Shown in pieces: positions 26,359-36,245 of a stretch of 36,245 nucleotides of DNA. The position numbers and the translations under genes are program-made. The DNA is taken from assembly GCA_023384495.1 (NCBI GenBank), contig JAHDWG010000008.1:1-36245 (forward strand). Reading direction: 5' to 3'. Under the pieces are notes generated by a model. The model ran no database searches, was not told the origin of the DNA, and worked only from the letters and a program-made list of their open reading frames with translations. The DNA comes from Caldilineaceae bacterium. Lineage in GTDB: Bacteria > Chloroflexota > Anaerolineae > Caldilineales > Caldilineaceae. Each line of letters begins with the position of its first letter. Within the stretch, counting starts at the first letter, position 1.

Positions 26359-29300
26359 TTACAACTGCACGATCTCTTCTATCGCCTCGAGCGCGCTCGC
26401 TCCGGCGCCATTTTGCCCCCCAGGGCCGTCACCTTCATGGACGATCCGGTCGCCATCCAGCCGAAGGCTGATGACGGCGCTTACCCCGTCGTTGCCCATC
26501 GTCACCCCGTAGATTGTATTCGCCCCTTCGAGCGTGCGGCGGTTGTGTGTGACGATGATGAACTGCGTCTCTTTGCTCATTTCCTCAATCGCCATGCGGA
26601 AGCGGTCGACGTTGGCCTCGTCGAGCGCGGCGTCAACTTCGTCCAATACACAGAACGGGGTTGGGCTTACGCGCAGAATGGCGAATATCAGTGCGCACGC
26701 GGCCAGCGCCCGTTCACCGCCAGAGAGAAGCGCAAGGCTTTGGGGACGCTTGCCCGGTGGGCGCGCCATGATCTCCACACCGGTCGTCGCAAGCTCCCCT
26801 GGTGAGGTGAGCACCAGTTCCGCAGTCCCCCCATTAAAGAGTTGTTGAAACAATGCGACAAATTGCTCGGAAACCGCTTTGAAGGTGCGTTCAAAGGCCA
26901 CCTCCATGAGCAGGTCTAACTCTCGGATTACCTTGCGCAGGTCGCTGGCCGCGGCTTCCAGATCTTCTGACTGGGTGAGCAGATGTTCGTAGCGCCCGGC
27001 GGCTTCTTCATATTCGCGTGGCGCATCGGGGTTGACGTTGCTGGCCCGCGCCAGCCGGGTGCGGGTGTCGCGCACCTCTTCTTCGAGCGACTCCGGGATC
27101 GTCTCGATGACAGGCAACTGCTCGACATATTTGTCCCACGGTAACGGCGGTTGATAGGCGACATCATCACTGCTCTCTAGCGCCACCAAACCCAGGTCTT
27201 GCTCAATCTCGTGGCGCAGTTGCTGCAACTGGTCTTGTGCCCGCTGTAGCTGCAACTGGGCGCTGTTCCAACTGCTCTCATCGCGGCGCAGCGCCTGCTG
27301 CATTTCGCGCTCACGACTCTCTTCGCTGGCCTGTTGTTCGGCGAGCTGGGCTGTCTGCGCCTCCAACGGTTCGCTGCGCAGTCGTAACTGTTCCAGGGCC
27401 GTCCGTAGCTGTTGGTCGCGCGCGGAAAGCCTTTGCAGCGACGCCTCAAGTTGCTCAATCTCTTGCCCCAACGTGGCAACGCGATCTGTTTTGGCTCTGA
27501 GTTGGTCGGTGACGCTTTGCAGCGTGCGTTGCTGGTTTTCCAATACCGTCTGCTGGCTGCGCCAGTGGCCCTGCGCCTCGGCGGCCGCAGCGCGCAAATC
27601 TGCGAGTTGCTGCAACAGGGCGTCGGCCCCGGCGGCCTGCACCGCGCCCTCTGTCTGGGCCAATTGGCCCGCAGCCTCTGCTTCCCGACTTTGGAGCGCG
27701 GCCTGTTGGTCGGTGTACGATTGTTGTTGCTCAATGATCTGGGCCAACTCGGTCGCCATTTTGGCCAGCCGCTCAGATTGCCAGCGCACCGTTTGCTGCG
27801 CGCGGTCAGCCTGTCTCCGCGCTTCTTCGATCTGTTGGCGGTGGCTCCGTTCGCGGCGGGCCAGGTCAGCCTGGTTGCTTTTTTCCGCCTCGATGCGCAA
27901 CTGGGTCGCTTCGCCCTCTTTTGCCAGCGCCCCGCACTGCTCGACGGCCACCTGCACTGCCGCCCGAGCCTGTGCGATCTGTGCCGGTAATTCGCGCACC
28001 TCGCGCTCGCGCGCCATCACCGAGTCGTCACGCCGGTTGTTGTCGCTACCACCAGAGACGGCGCCGCCCGGCCGGATGATTTCGCCGCTGCGTGTGACCA
28101 CCGTAGGGCGAGCGTTGCCAGTATGCTGGTCAAGCGCGGCGCGGGCCGACGGCAAATCCTCGGCGACCCACACCCGGTTGAGCAATTGCTGCATGGCGGG
28201 CGCAACGTGGGTGTCATAGTCGACGAGTTCGGCGCCATTGCCCAGAATGCCGGGCAGACGTGGGGCGCGGATCAGAGGCCCAACGTGGAGTCTATCTAGG
28301 GGTAGAAAGGTGGCGCGCCCGGCCCCATTTCGCTTGAGGTGTTCGATGGCCTGGCGTGCGTCCTCCCACGTGTGGGTGACAATGTCTTGGAAGGCGCCGC
28401 CCAGCGCGGTTTCGATGGCCTTGTCTAGGTGTGGTGGCGCCCGGAGCAGCGACGCGACTGTGCCCAAGATTCCCTGGAGCGGCGCGCCGTTTTGCGGTTG
28501 CCGGGACGCCTGGAGCACAGCGCGCACACCACTGGCGTAGCCGGCGCCCTCTTCGCGCAGCCGTTGGAGGAGGTCGTAGCGTGTTTGCAGGCGATCCAAT
28601 GCGCGATCCGCCTGTTGGCGCGCCGCTTCGGCGTCACGCAGCCGCGCCCGCGTTTGCGCAATCGACTGGTCGAGCGCGGCCAGGCGCTGCGCCACCGCGC
28701 GTTGCGCCTCCTCGACCTGCCGTAACTCGGCTTCGGCGTCGGCGAGCTGTTGAACCAGCGTAGCCCCATTGGCCTCCGCGCTGAGCTGTGACTGTTGTTG
28801 CTCGGCCTGTTCGCGCTCTAGCACAAGGCGGCGTTCGGCCAGTTGAGTCAGCCGGCTGCCAGATTCGACCCGCTGGCGTTGTAGGTCGGCCAGCGCACGC
28901 CGCGCCTCATCGACAGCGCGCTGCAACGTTGATTGTTCTTGCCGCCGCGCATCAACAGCCCGTTGCATGGCCGAGACGGCTTCGTTGCGGCGCGCGTGCT
29001 CGGCCCGCGCCTGGGTCACCGTATCGGTTAGCGCCGCCATACGCTGTTGGATCGTCTCCTGCTCCAGCCGTTGGGCGGCAATCTCCCGTTGTGTTTCTTC
29101 GACGCGCGCCTGCAACTGGCGGAGCCGTTCGCCACTGACGGCCAGCTCGCGGTCGGTGGCTTCGGCCTGCTGATGGATCCGACTGCTTTCGCTGTGCAAG
29201 TCACCGAGCGCAACGCGCAGCGCGGCCTGCTGGCTGCGCACCGCTTCAATGCGTTGGTTGAGGTCGGTGAGCGCGGCCTGGCGGCGTGTTACCTGGCGGC

Positions 29301-30054
29301 GGAGTTCCTGTTCGAGCGCGTGATTTTGTTCGAGCGTGCGCAGTGTGTCATGCCAGCGATAACCATACCAGTCGCGCAAGAGGTTGCGCAACTCCGCCGC
29401 AATCTCCTCGTATTCACGCGCGCGCTCGGCCTGCCGGCGCAGATACTTGAGGCGTGGGCTTAACTCGGCGATGATGTCTTGAGCGCGGGTGAGATTCTGT
29501 TGCGTGGCTTCAAGGCGACGGAGCGTGGCGGCTCGCTTCATTTGGTAGCCGGTGATGCCCGCCGCCTCTTCAAAGAGAACGCGGCGCTCCTCGGCGGAGT
29601 AACTAAGCACCTGGTCGATCAGGCCCTGGCCGATGACGGCGTATGTGCGTTTGCCCAGCCCCGTCTTTGACAGCAGCTCGGTCACGTCTTGCAGGCGCAC
29701 TTGCTGCCCATTGAGCAGATACTCGTTGTTGCCATCGCGATAGGCGCGCCGGGTGACGACGACCTCGGCAAAGTCGATGTCAATTTCACCCAGGCTGTTG
29801 TCAAGCGTGAGGCTGACCTCGGCCATCCCCAAGCGGGCGCGGCGGTCGCTGCCCGAAAAGATCACATCGCTGGTTTTTTTTGAGCGTAAGAGGCTAAAGC
29901 TTTGCTCGCCTAAGCACCAGCGTACGGCGTCCACCACATTGCTTTTTCCGCTGCCGTTGGGGCCGACAATCGCGGTTATGCCCGGGTCAAAGAGAAATTC
30001 GGTGCGTTTGGCGAAGGTCTTAAAGCCTTGGATGGCAACGCGCTTGATCAGCAT
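26359..30054 (-). CDS. smc: Chromosome segregation protein SMC
   Basis: Structural maintenance of chromosomes ATPase of 1231 residues, the main subunit of the bacterial condensin (with ScpA/ScpB). The N-terminal Walker A motif is GPNGSGKS (residues 31-38). Long coiled-coil arms cover about 170-500 and 680-1020, very rich in Gln, Glu, Arg and Ala. The hinge is near residues 510-660 ([27 protein letters not shown] is interrupted here into [12 protein letters not shown] and [12 protein letters not shown]). The C-terminal head has the signature [14 protein letters not shown] near residue 1110 and Walker B/D-loop [16 protein letters not shown]. The start ATG 30054 agrees with the family N-terminus ([15 protein letters not shown]). 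A membrane-protein gene lies 18 bp upstream, probably in the same transcript. Confidence 0.97.
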   Translation of the reverse strand: MLIKRVAIQGFKTFAKRTEFLFDPGITAIVGPNGSGKSNVVDAVRWCLGEQSFSLLRSKKTSDVIFSGSDRRARLGMAEVSLTLDNSLGEIDIDFAEVVVTRRAYRDGNNEYLLNGQQVRLQDVTELLSKTGLGKRTYAVIGQGLIDQVLSYSAEERRVLFEEAAGITGYQMKRAATLRRLEATQQNLTRAQDIIAELSPRLKYLRRQAERAREYEEIAAELRNLLRDWYGYRWHDTLRTLEQNHALEQELRRQVTRRQAALTDLNQRIEAVRSQQAALRVALGDLHSESSRIHQQAEATDRELAVSGERLRQLQARVEETQREIAAQRLEQETIQQRMAALTDTVTQARAEHARRNEAVSAMQRAVDARRQEQSTLQRAVDEARRALADLQRQRVESGSRLTQLAERRLVLEREQAEQQQSQLSAEANGATLVQQLADAEAELRQVEEAQRAVAQRLAALDQSIAQTRARLRDAEAARQQADRALDRLQTRYDLLQRLREEGAGYASGVRAVLQASRQPQNGAPLQGILGTVASLLRAPPHLDKAIETALGGAFQDIVTHTWEDARQAIEHLKRNGAGRATFLPLDRLHVGPLIRAPRLPGILGNGAELVDYDTHVAPAMQQLLNRVWVAEDLPSARAALDQHTGNARPTVVTRSGEIIRPGGAVSGGSDNNRRDDSVMAREREVRELPAQIAQARAAVQVAVEQCGALAKEGEATQLRIEAEKSNQADLARRERSHRQQIEEARRQADRAQQTVRWQSERLAKMATELAQIIEQQQSYTDQQAALQSREAEAAGQLAQTEGAVQAAGADALLQQLADLRAAAAEAQGHWRSQQTVLENQQRTLQSVTDQLRAKTDRVATLGQEIEQLEASLQRLSARDQQLRTALEQLRLRSEPLEAQTAQLAEQQASEESREREMQQALRRDESSWNSAQLQLQRAQDQLQQLRHEIEQDLGLVALESSDDVAYQPPLPWDKYVEQLPVIETIPESLEEEVRDTRTRLARASNVNPDAPREYEEAAGRYEHLLTQSEDLEAAASDLRKVIRELDLLMEVAFERTFKAVSEQFVALFQQLFNGGTAELVLTSPGELATTGVEIMARPPGKRPQSLALLSGGERALAACALIFAILRVSPTPFCVLDEVDAALDEANVDRFRMAIEEMSKETQFIIVTHNRRTLEGANTIYGVTMGNDGVSAVISLRLDGDRIVHEGDGPGGQNGAGASALEAIEEIVQL

Positions 30055-30072
30055 GAGTGTGGCGACCGAGGT

Positions 30073-30798
30073 TCAGGCGAAGAGATTCCGCCACAGGTTG
30101 GGGAGGAGCAATTCAAGCGCAAGCCCCGCACCCAAGAGCAGCGAGGATGTCACCAACAAGGCGCGCCGGTGAGTCACATAGTACCGCAAAGACCAGTTTC
30201 CCGAGATGAGTGGTTCGGCCAAGAGCACCACAAGGCCGGCGCTGCCCGCCAGGCGCAGAAGGGTCCAGATGGGTAGGCCGGCAAAAAGATTGAAGAGGAG
30301 GCCGCTATCTTGCCAGAGAACGCCGGCGCTGTAGGCGGCAAGGTTGGCGGCGCGCACCACAAACCAGACACCGACCAGACCGCCAGTCAGCAGGCTGCCG
30401 AGCACGATCCCCCCCAGTTCGGCCATGCGGGCTACAGGCTGGCTGAGCAACCCCATAGGCAATCGCGTTTCGGCAGGGCCATAGAACCAGCCAATAAAGT
30501 CACCCCGATAAAAGAAGCCATTACTGATGGCCTGCTCGACCTGGCCAGGGACCATGCGCGTGACAATGGCCAACGTGACGACCTGCACGCCGAGCCAGAT
30601 TGCCATCACCAGTAACGGCGGGCGAATTTCCCGTTGGCGCAAGGCCACAAAAAGAAACGCAAAGAGGGCTGCCGTCTGGCTAATCGGCAGGAAGCGCGGT
30701 TGCCCCAATGTGGCTGCCAGCCCTGTCGTCAATGCGGCGAAAAAGGCGGCCATGATATAAAACAGTGGATCGATGAGCAATGTATAGCGTGTTTGCAT
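30073..30798 (-). CDS. Integral membrane protein of unknown function
   Basis: The 241 residues contain about six hydrophobic segments (for example [69 protein letters not shown] and [19 protein letters not shown]). Between helices 3 and 4 there is a predicted loop of about 35 residues with [11 protein letters not shown] see no catalytic or transport motif and do not recognise the family. The gene lies directly upstream of smc on the same strand (18-bp gap) and downstream of the cytochrome c operon terminator, so it may be the first gene of a membrane-protein-smc unit. Confidence 0.75.
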   Translation of the reverse strand: MQTRYTLLIDPLFYIMAAFFAALTTGLAATLGQPRFLPISQTAALFAFLFVALRQREIRPPLLVMAIWLGVQVVTLAIVTRMVPGQVEQAISNGFFYRGDFIGWFYGPAETRLPMGLLSQPVARMAELGGIVLGSLLTGGLVGVWFVVRAANLAAYSAGVLWQDSGLLFNLFAGLPIWTLLRLAGSAGLVVLLAEPLISGNWSLRYYVTHRRALLVTSSLLLGAGLALELLLPNLWRNLFA

Positions 30799-30806
30799 AA
30801 GGCAAC

Positions 30807-30843
30807 CGGAACAAAACAGGCGCTCTCAAGCAGAGAGCGCCTG
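30807..30843 (-). terminator. Intrinsic terminator of the Rieske-cytochrome operon
   Basis: On the minus strand CAGGCGCTCTC (30843-30833), a 5-base loop and GAGAGCGCCTG (30827-30817) form a perfect 11-bp stem, followed by TTTTGTT. It lies 23 bp after the cytochrome c stop. Confidence 0.88.
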
Positions 30844-30865
30844 TGCCATTGCTTGTCTGGTCCTG

Positions 30866-31825
30866 CTATTCGTAGGCGCGGTCAGGGTCCAACAGCCAGG
30901 CCACCATGGCGCGGATCTGTTCTTCGCTCATGCGGTCGGTAAAGTTAGCGGGCATGATGCCGGCGGTATACCCTTCGGTCACATAGTCATTCGGGTGCAC
31001 AATACTATTGTAGACGTACGTCTCTGCATCTTCACCAGGCACGCGGCTGGCTGCCACATCGGGCAGCGGGTTCAGGTCGGGGCCGGTGATACCCACCTGG
31101 TGCGGGCCGAGTTGATGACACCCCATGCACCCCATTGCCAGAAACATCTCGGCCGGAGTCTGGTCGGCGGTGGGCGCCCCCACCGTCTGCGTTGGGGTCA
31201 CAATTGCGCCGGCTAGCTGCTCGGGCGTCACCGCAGCAACGCCCAGCGTCCCCACTGTATGGGTGATGGAGCCAGTCGTCGCCTGTGAGGGGCCATCCTG
31301 GAATGGCTGCCACGGGTCTCGGTTATCGTTCTGCGGATCCCAGCTTTGCGCCAGCGCTTCGGCTTCCCAGTTGAGCACAAACTTTGTAATATGCTCCACT
31401 TGGTCATCGCGCAGGGGGCCGCCAAATCGTGCGCCCCACACCGGCATCATCTGCGCCCACTGGCGCACCGCCTTGCTGGGGCGACCTGCGCCGATCGTGC
31501 CGGCCACATAGTCATGCAACGAGCCGGTATAGCCGACATCGGCCAGGCGCTGGGTAAAGAAGTAACGGCTATTCAACGCCGGCGCGACGCCGGGTAGCCC
31601 TTTGCCATCGAACCCATGACAATTGTAGCAATTGTTGAAGTAGATCTGCGCCCCTTGCTCAATGCTGCGACCATCCCAACTTGCCGTCTGCGCCGCCATG
31701 CGCGGCTCTTCAATAATTTGCTGAAAGAGCAGCGCGCCAATGGAGATGATCACCGCGGCGATGCCATAGATGATTTTGGCAATCGGCGACCGTACAAACA
31801 GAAAGGAGTACCACGGTTTGCGCAT
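30866..31825 (-). CDS. Membrane-anchored diheme cytochrome c of a bc-type complex
   Basis: Protein of 319 residues with one N-terminal TM anchor ([18 protein letters not shown]) and no cleavable signal visible. It has two class I heme domains on the outer face. The first has CYNCH near residue 65 and the likely axial Met in [11 protein letters not shown]. The second has CMGCH near residue 235 and the Met in [13 protein letters not shown]. Between them lies a Thr/Pro/Gln-rich linker. It is the last gene of the Rieske-cytochrome b-cytochrome c cluster and should carry electrons away from the Rieske protein. The start ATG 31825 is not backed by a clear ribosome site. Confidence 0.92.
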   Translation of the reverse strand: MRKPWYSFLFVRSPIAKIIYGIAAVIISIGALLFQQIIEEPRMAAQTASWDGRSIEQGAQIYFNNCYNCHGFDGKGLPGVAPALNSRYFFTQRLADVGYTGSLHDYVAGTIGAGRPSKAVRQWAQMMPVWGARFGGPLRDDQVEHITKFVLNWEAEALAQSWDPQNDNRDPWQPFQDGPSQATTGSITHTVGTLGVAAVTPEQLAGAIVTPTQTVGAPTADQTPAEMFLAMGCMGCHQLGPHQVGITGPDLNPLPDVAASRVPGEDAETYVYNSIVHPNDYVTEGYTAGIMPANFTDRMSEEQIRAMVAWLLDPDRAYE

Positions 31826-31852
31826 TTGAAACCTCTACCCTGATTGGCTGTG

Positions 31853-31887
31853 TCTGGAAGCGTTGCGACACGAACTGCGCTTCCAGA
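31853..31887 (-). repeat. Hairpin between the cytochrome b and cytochrome c genes
   Basis: TCTGGAAGCG (31853-31862) and CGCTTCCAGA (31878-31887) form a perfect 10-bp stem with a 15-base loop. It sits just before the cytochrome c start in the middle of the operon. No T tract follows, so RNA processing or stability is more likely than termination. Confidence 0.6.
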
Positions 31888-31979
31888 TCAACCGCAGTTT
31901 TGCACCGATTTGAAGCACGGTGGAGAGCCTGCCCTGGCCTGATGGGCCGGGGATACGCCCACCGCGCTTCGACCAGGCC

Positions 31980-33593
31980 TTAATGTCCCGCCGATTCCTG
32001 AAGGAAGGTGAAGTCCTTCAAGCCATATTGTTCCCAGTAGAGCGAGTGCTCGTGAATCCAGAAGTCACGCTCGAAGACCTCTTCAACCCCTTCCGCGCTC
32101 ACCCAGAAGACCTGCCACCCAATGCGTTTGAGATGGGGTTGTTCCTGGCTGATCGTAAGGATGGCGTATGCGTTGTTGAAGTCGCTGAACTCCTCGTCGC
32201 GGCTGCTCACGCCATGTTGGAGCGCGTGGAACAGCTCTGCAAAGTGGGAATCTTCAATCTCATAATGCTCGCGTGTATCGTACGCGCCAAGCGGCAGGTG
32301 GGCATAGCCCATTTCGCGCACCAGGCCGGCGCCTTCTTCGGGCATCAGTTCCTGCACAACCTCAACCGCCGGTGACGCCTGCACCGCATAGTAGGGGGTG
32401 CCCATCCAGCTCCAGATGATCATGACCACCCCCGCCACAATGCCGCTGATGATCGCCACCCGGCGGTCTTTGGCGCGGCGGCTGGGGTTGGGGTCGAGGT
32501 AAGGGATCGCGGCCAGCAACACCAACAGCACCCCGGGCAAGATCACACCGGCGATCATCTTGTCGGCAATCTTGAGCAGACCTTGCAGCCAGTAGAAATA
32601 CCAGGGCGCAACGGTGTGCAGGGGCGTGGATTGCGGATTGGCGATTGACTCCAGCGGGGCCTGGAAGAAAAAGACCGTTGCCACAACCAGAACCGCCGTC
32701 GTGCCAATCAGAAAGCTCGTCTCGTCGATCAACACATCGGGCAGGAAGTAGACACGGCGGTCAGCCGGCACTTTGTTGGCGGTGTCCTGGCCGACTTCCT
32801 CTTCGTGGGCCGGCAGGCTAATGCCAAAGTGGACCACCTTGTAGTAGTGGACAAAGAAGAAGAGGATCAGCACCAGCGGCAAGAAGAAGACATGGAGCAG
32901 ATAGAAGCGCAGCAAGCCATTGGCGCCGATGTCCGGCGCGCCGCGGGCCAGCAGGTTGACCGTTTCACCCACAATCTGCGGCGGTACGGCTTCCGCCATC
33001 GAGGTGCCAATCGTTACAGCCCAGAAGGCCAACTGATCCCAAGGCAACAGGTAGCCCGAGAAGCTAAGAAAGAGCGTGACGACCAGCAATACCACACCGG
33101 TAAACCAGGTAAATTGGCGCGGTGGTTTATAACTCCCAGTGAGGTAGGTTCTGACCATATGCAAGGTGACAATCGCCACCATGGCTTCGGCGCCCAGGCG
33201 GTGCAAGTCGCGCATAAATTGGCCGAAAGGCACATTGCTGAGCAACCGGATCATGTCATCATACGCGCGTTCGGGTGAAGGCGCATACCAGATCATGAGG
33301 TAGATGCCTGTAATCGTTTCGACAATAAAGAGGTAGGTGGACAACAAGCCAAGCCGGAAAGTGTGAGTAAAGCGCGTAACGCTTTCGTGATAATAGGTCG
33401 GCTTGATGTGGAGCAAGAATGCTTCAGCATGTGGCTTCAGGCGCGGATTGGGGCGCCCGGGCGGTTCGCCGCGCAACATTTTGCGAAACTCGCCCGCGCT
33501 GATGCCGGCGGTGATTCGTGTAAAGGTGTCATCGGCCAGGTCGAGCGCCGTGTTGAGAAAACTCTTTTTCTGTACGTCGGGTTGTACGGCCAT
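31980..33593 (-). CDS. Cytochrome b (b6-type, fused to subunit IV) with long C-terminal tail
   Basis: Membrane core of a quinol:cytochrome c oxidoreductase, 537 residues from ATG 33593 (GGAG 9 bases upstream; TTG 33608 is less likely). Helix B has the heme His pair in [15 protein letters not shown] (13 residues between). Helix D has [16 protein letters not shown] (14 between), the spacing of cytochrome b6 rather than mitochondrial b. The quinol-site segment [19 protein letters not shown] is kept. The usual PEWY appears as APWYFYW. About seven TM helices are predicted, so the C-terminus should lie on the p side. The last ~130 residues form an unrecognised soluble tail. The b6 Cys that binds heme c-n aligns with an Arg. 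Confidence 0.93.
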   Translation of the reverse strand: MAVQPDVQKKSFLNTALDLADDTFTRITAGISAGEFRKMLRGEPPGRPNPRLKPHAEAFLLHIKPTYYHESVTRFTHTFRLGLLSTYLFIVETITGIYLMIWYAPSPERAYDDMIRLLSNVPFGQFMRDLHRLGAEAMVAIVTLHMVRTYLTGSYKPPRQFTWFTGVVLLVVTLFLSFSGYLLPWDQLAFWAVTIGTSMAEAVPPQIVGETVNLLARGAPDIGANGLLRFYLLHVFFLPLVLILFFFVHYYKVVHFGISLPAHEEEVGQDTANKVPADRRVYFLPDVLIDETSFLIGTTAVLVVATVFFFQAPLESIANPQSTPLHTVAPWYFYWLQGLLKIADKMIAGVILPGVLLVLLAAIPYLDPNPSRRAKDRRVAIISGIVAGVVMIIWSWMGTPYYAVQASPAVEVVQELMPEEGAGLVREMGYAHLPLGAYDTREHYEIEDSHFAELFHALQHGVSSRDEEFSDFNNAYAILTISQEQPHLKRIGWQVFWVSAEGVEEVFERDFWIHEHSLYWEQYGLKDFTFLQESAGH

Positions 33594-33802
33594 GGGATTC
33601 TGCTCCAAATGCTCCCGGAAAATTCAAGGCAATGCAACAACAATCCTGTCTGCTGGTTTCAGACGCCTGTCAGATAAGGCGGGTCTCTCCAAAGCGCCCC
33701 ACGATACCCTGTGCGGCCTGGCAATGAACCGGCGCCCGCAACCACGGACGGAAGGGGTCTTCGGCCGCGTGAGGACACGGCGCCAGGCCACAAGGTGCTG
33801 GG

Positions 33803-34651
33803 CTAGACGGCGTCAGGCGCGCGTGTGCCCACAATGTGCCGCGCAGGTGACTCTCCGGCCGGCTCACCGTTGATCTTGCGCCCGGTGTTGACAGCAATCA
33901 TGCCATCTTCCTCAGTCACCTCAAAATGATCAAGCGAGCGCGGCGCTGGGCCTTCGATAAAGTGACCCTCACGGTCAAACTTCGAGCCGTGACAGGGACA
34001 TTCAAAGCGGTTATTGGCTTCGACCCATTTGTAAAGACACCCAAGATGGGTACAGACCATGTAGATGGCCTTTGGTTCGCCGGCTGCGGTGGTTACCATC
34101 CAGAACTTGCCAGCGGTCTCACCCACCGGCGAAGAGGTTGGCGTGCCAAAATCTGTGGGCGCCACAAAGAATTTACCGCCAAACTCGCCGGCGCGGAAAC
34201 GCGGGTACATAAAGAGGAATGAGGCGACGCCAGCCTGCAACGTCAGCAGACCGAGTGCAGCGCCCCAGGAATACATCAGAAATTCGCGGCGATTCATTTC
34301 GGCGCGGGCGGCTGCCTCGGGGTCGTCGGCTTCATCGGCGGGTGTGGGCGGCGCAGCCGGTGCAACCTGCGCAGGGGAGACAACCGATGCGGCATGGCCG
34401 TTGGTCGCCGCAACCGGTGTTTCTGTTGGGGCAGCACCATTGCCCGATCGCGCATCGCCCTCCGCCTGCGATGTATCGTCCGCTTCGGCAGGTGGCGCTT
34501 CCACGGTGGCCGTCACAGTGGCGTCGCCGGAGGACGGGCTTGCGTCACCGCGGGCTGCCCTTGCCTTTTGGGCCGCCTCCTGCATCTTGCGTTTTAGTTC
34601 CGCAGCGCGCTGTTCGCGTTCATCACCGCTCAAATCGGCAATTGTCGCCAT
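33803..34651 (-). CDS. Rieske iron-sulfur protein with long low-complexity N-terminus
   Basis: Protein of 282 residues, first gene of the bc-type operon. The C-terminal domain binds a 2Fe-2S cluster through CTHLGC and CPCHGSKF. One TM helix follows [16 protein letters not shown], a twin-arginine-like signal that is not cleaved in Rieske proteins. Before it lies an N-terminal stretch of about 115 residues, rich in Ala, Pro, Glu and Thr, after a short Lys/Arg/Glu-rich helix ([16 protein letters not shown]). This makes it longer than typical Rieske proteins (about 180-200). AAGGAG lies 11 bases upstream of ATG 34651. Confidence 0.94.
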   Translation of the reverse strand: MATIADLSGDEREQRAAELKRKMQEAAQKARAARGDASPSSGDATVTATVEAPPAEADDTSQAEGDARSGNGAAPTETPVAATNGHAASVVSPAQVAPAAPPTPADEADDPEAAARAEMNRREFLMYSWGAALGLLTLQAGVASFLFMYPRFRAGEFGGKFFVAPTDFGTPTSSPVGETAGKFWMVTTAAGEPKAIYMVCTHLGCLYKWVEANNRFECPCHGSKFDREGHFIEGPAPRSLDHFEVTEEDGMIAVNTGRKINGEPAGESPARHIVGTRAPDAV

Positions 34652-34757
34652 CGTAACTTCGTCTCCTTACCAAAACGGTGCATCACCCAAAAAGTGCTTG
34701 AGGGTTCATAATTGGCCAGACGCGGCATAGGGCGGACGACGTCACGGCCCACTTTGC

Positions 34758-34783
34758 GTGGTCTGAAACTGTGGTCTGAAACG
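34758..34783. repeat. Tandem 13-bp direct repeat upstream of the Rieske gene
   Basis: GTGGTCTGAAACT (34758-34770) and GTGGTCTGAAACG (34771-34783) are in direct tandem, 107-132 bp upstream of the Rieske start and inside the likely leader. A possible regulator binding site; no matching family is recognised. Confidence 0.6.
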
Positions 34784-34959
34784 AGTGGTTTGGCAGCCGC
34801 CAACGCGCCACATCGTAAAGCGATTCCACGTGAGTTTCGTTCGTCGGTACGAGTTTACTCTAGAGTCTGCCGTGACGCAAACTGGATCGATGATTTTCGT
34901 CGGCCAAGCCCCAGCCATGGATGAGCGTCACGAATGAATATGGTTTGATTTTGGGCCAG

Positions 34960-34988
34960 ACTATAGCACACCCGTTTTTGTTTGTCAA
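34960..34988 (-). promoter_or_regulatory. Strong promoter candidate for the Rieske-cytochrome operon, with overlapping palindrome
   Basis: On the minus strand: perfect TTGACA (34988-34983), 17-base spacer, TATAGT (34965-34960). The start would be near 34953, giving a leader of about 300 bases. TTGTGATAATTTTGACAA, an imperfect palindrome (7 of 9 symmetric pairs), covers the -35 box and could be an operator. The rest of the 511-bp gap holds only the 13-bp tandem repeat and the hairpin at 35130-35157. Confidence 0.65.
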
Positions 34989-35129
34989 AATTATCACAAA
35001 CGCCGGGAAGGAGTGCTGTAGGGGAATTTCCACATGACTTACACCGCGTCTGACCATTGTGACGAGAACATTCACGGTTCAAGATCGCATGTCCAGTCAA
35101 GGCTTGCGTCAGTCCTATTCCAGTGAAAC

Positions 35130-35157
35130 GCGGAACGCAGGATGCCCTGCGTTCCGC
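35130..35157 (-). terminator. Strong hairpin after the SPFH gene
   Basis: GCGGAACGCAGG and CCTGCGTTCCGC form a perfect 12-bp stem with a 4-base loop just after the SPFH gene stop (35163) on the minus strand. Downstream bases GTTTC are only slightly T-rich, so it is a good but not ideal intrinsic terminator. Confidence 0.7.
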
Positions 35158-35162
35158 CCGCT

Positions 35163-36245
35163 CTAATTTCCGGCTTGCTCGACCAGGGGTTGCTGCGTGG
35201 GCACCTGCACGGTGGGTACGATGCCCGGCCCGGGCATCACCAGTGTGGGCACCGTGCCGTCGGGTGTGAAGATGATCTTGTCGGTGTTGCGCAGGGCGCT
35301 GGCATTGGCCTGGGCAATCAGCAGTTGGACATACTCGGGGTTGGCGCCATAGACTTCGGCCAGAGCCAACTGCACGGCAACTTCCACCTTGGCGCGCTCG
35401 ACTGCGGCCTGCGCCAACACGGTCTGGATTTCCAACTCACGCTGGGCCGCCAAAAGATCGTTTTCCTTTTCGGCCTGGATGATCGCGTTTTGCGCCTCCA
35501 CACGGGCCAACTCGTTGGCGCGCTCCGCCTCGATCACCGCCTTCTGTGAAATGATCTTCTGCTGCTCCAGTTCGGCCAGCGTGCGCTGCTGGCGCGACTC
35601 TTCTTGGATGCGGCTCTGCGCCACGCGGATTTCACCTTCCTGGCGCGCTTGTTCGGCCGCCGCTTCGGCCTTGGCTTTGAGCTCCTCCTGCGCGGCCTGT
35701 TCTGTTTGTAGCCGTCGTTGCACGATCGCATCTAGCCCAACCTGCACCTCGGCAGAGATGATCACTTCGGGCACGGCCACGTTCTCAACGTCCAAGCCAA
35801 AATTGCGCGCCAGCTCGCTCAACTCCAGATCAATGCATGAGCGCAGGTCGTCGCGCGCGCTGCCGATGACCGCCGCATCAAACGTCCGGTCGCCGACGCA
35901 GACCTTCATCGCCTGCTTGGCGCGATCCGAAACCCGGCTGCGCACAGCGTCATCGTCCAGATAGAGATTGTTGTACTGCGCCCAATACTGATGCAACAGC
36001 TCTTTCTGGTTGACCCCAGGCCGGAAGATGTCTCCCGTCACCACCAACCCAATCCGTTGCTTATCGCGGGTGATCAACTCTTCGTCGGCCACGGTAAAGG
36101 CGACGGCGCGGCTTGAGACGCGCTTCATCTCGACAAAGAGGCCCGCATCGCTGTAAACGCCTGGCCCCACGACATCGGCGATGCGCCCGCTTTGGAACTT
36201 GACGCCTACCTCATCTTCGTTGACACGTTCAAAAAAGTAAAAGAA
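35163..36245 (-). CDS. SPFH/band-7 domain protein (flotillin/prohibitin-like), N-terminus outside window
   Basis: The frame is open to the window edge, so the start and the expected N-terminal membrane anchor lie beyond 36245. The visible 360 residues begin with the SPFH start (ERVNEDEVGVKFQSGRI and VVGPGVYSDAGLFVEMKRV), the core of the domain to about residue 165. A long Glu/Ala/Gln/Arg-rich coiled coil (about residues 165-295) follows, then a short Pro/Val-rich tail (VPTLVMPGPGIVPTVQVPTQ). SPFH proteins form oligomers on membranes as scaffolds or protease partners. The partner cannot be told from the window. Confidence 0.9.
   Translation of the reverse strand, partial: FFYFFERVNEDEVGVKFQSGRIADVVGPGVYSDAGLFVEMKRVSSRAVAFTVADEELITRDKQRIGLVVTGDIFRPGVNQKELLHQYWAQYNNLYLDDDAVRSRVSDRAKQAMKVCVGDRTFDAAVIGSARDDLRSCIDLELSELARNFGLDVENVAVPEVIISAEVQVGLDAIVQRRLQTEQAAQEELKAKAEAAAEQARQEGEIRVAQSRIQEESRQQRTLAELEQQKIISQKAVIEAERANELARVEAQNAIIQAEKENDLLAAQRELEIQTVLAQAAVERAKVEVAVQLALAEVYGANPEYVQLLIAQANASALRNTDKIIFTPDGTVPTLVMPGPGIVPTVQVPTQQPLVEQAGN

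Noticed and set aside
28429-29463. Plus-strand ORFs opposite smc
   Set aside because: They lie fully antisense to the SMC coiled-coil region and have the biased composition expected of its complement.

Overview
The window looks like ordinary chromosomal DNA of a GC-rich bacterium, most likely a member of the Chloroflexota (Anaerolineae/Caldilineae-like). This is an inference from gene content: a fused, b6-type cytochrome b in a Rieske / cytochrome b / diheme cytochrome c cluster, a large PMT-family glycosyltransferase with C-terminal beta-type repeats, ArsR-DUF2087 and GNAT-nitrilase fusion proteins, a serine T-box, and intergenic arrays of 7-bp repeats. No rRNA, tRNA, CRISPR, phage or transposase gene was seen. 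A 16S or marker-protein search would be needed to confirm the phylum.

Layout. 1-10621 (all +): 3' part of an RND efflux permease, a GT39/PMT-type glycosyltransferase, an M42 aminopeptidase, then a tight run of an ArsR-DUF2087 regulator, an ADP-ribosylglycohydrolase, RecX, and a GNAT-nitrilase fusion whose nitrilase half has lost two of its three catalytic residues. 10599-12719: a Gfo/Idh/MocA oxidoreductase with its own sigma70-type promoter, bracketed by two gene remnants on the minus strand, one of which is a DUF4160 gene broken by a stop and a frameshift. 12720-15303: a protein equal to only the N-terminal and middle domains of polyphosphate kinase, then serS behind a complete serine T-box leader (promoter, AGC specifier, T-box, terminator). 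15304-18701: an MFS transporter, a HAD-IIA phosphatase and a convergent XdhC-like gene, with heptanucleotide repeat arrays in the gaps.

18967-23283 is an apparent operon: NanE epimerase, ROK kinase, a previously uncalled 54-residue ORF, and a DhaM-HPr-Enzyme I fusion; each gene start overlaps the previous stop as ATGA. 23327-26346: a double thioredoxin-fold protein (-), a threonine-synthase-like PLP enzyme (+), and RNase III (+), whose leader contains a long inverted repeat. 26359-30798: SMC and an upstream membrane protein (-). 30866-34651: the respiratory cluster Rieske -> cytochrome b -> diheme cytochrome c (-), with a strong promoter candidate far upstream and a good terminator downstream. 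35163 to the window end: the C-terminal part of an SPFH/band-7 protein (-), ending in a strong hairpin.

I did not find a clearly new defence or mobile system. The items most worth a second look are the PPK protein cut exactly at a domain boundary, the non-catalytic nitrilase half fused to GNAT, the coupled 54-residue ORF between a sugar kinase and a full PTS phosphorelay protein, the p-side tail on cytochrome b, and the dispersed heptad repeats.
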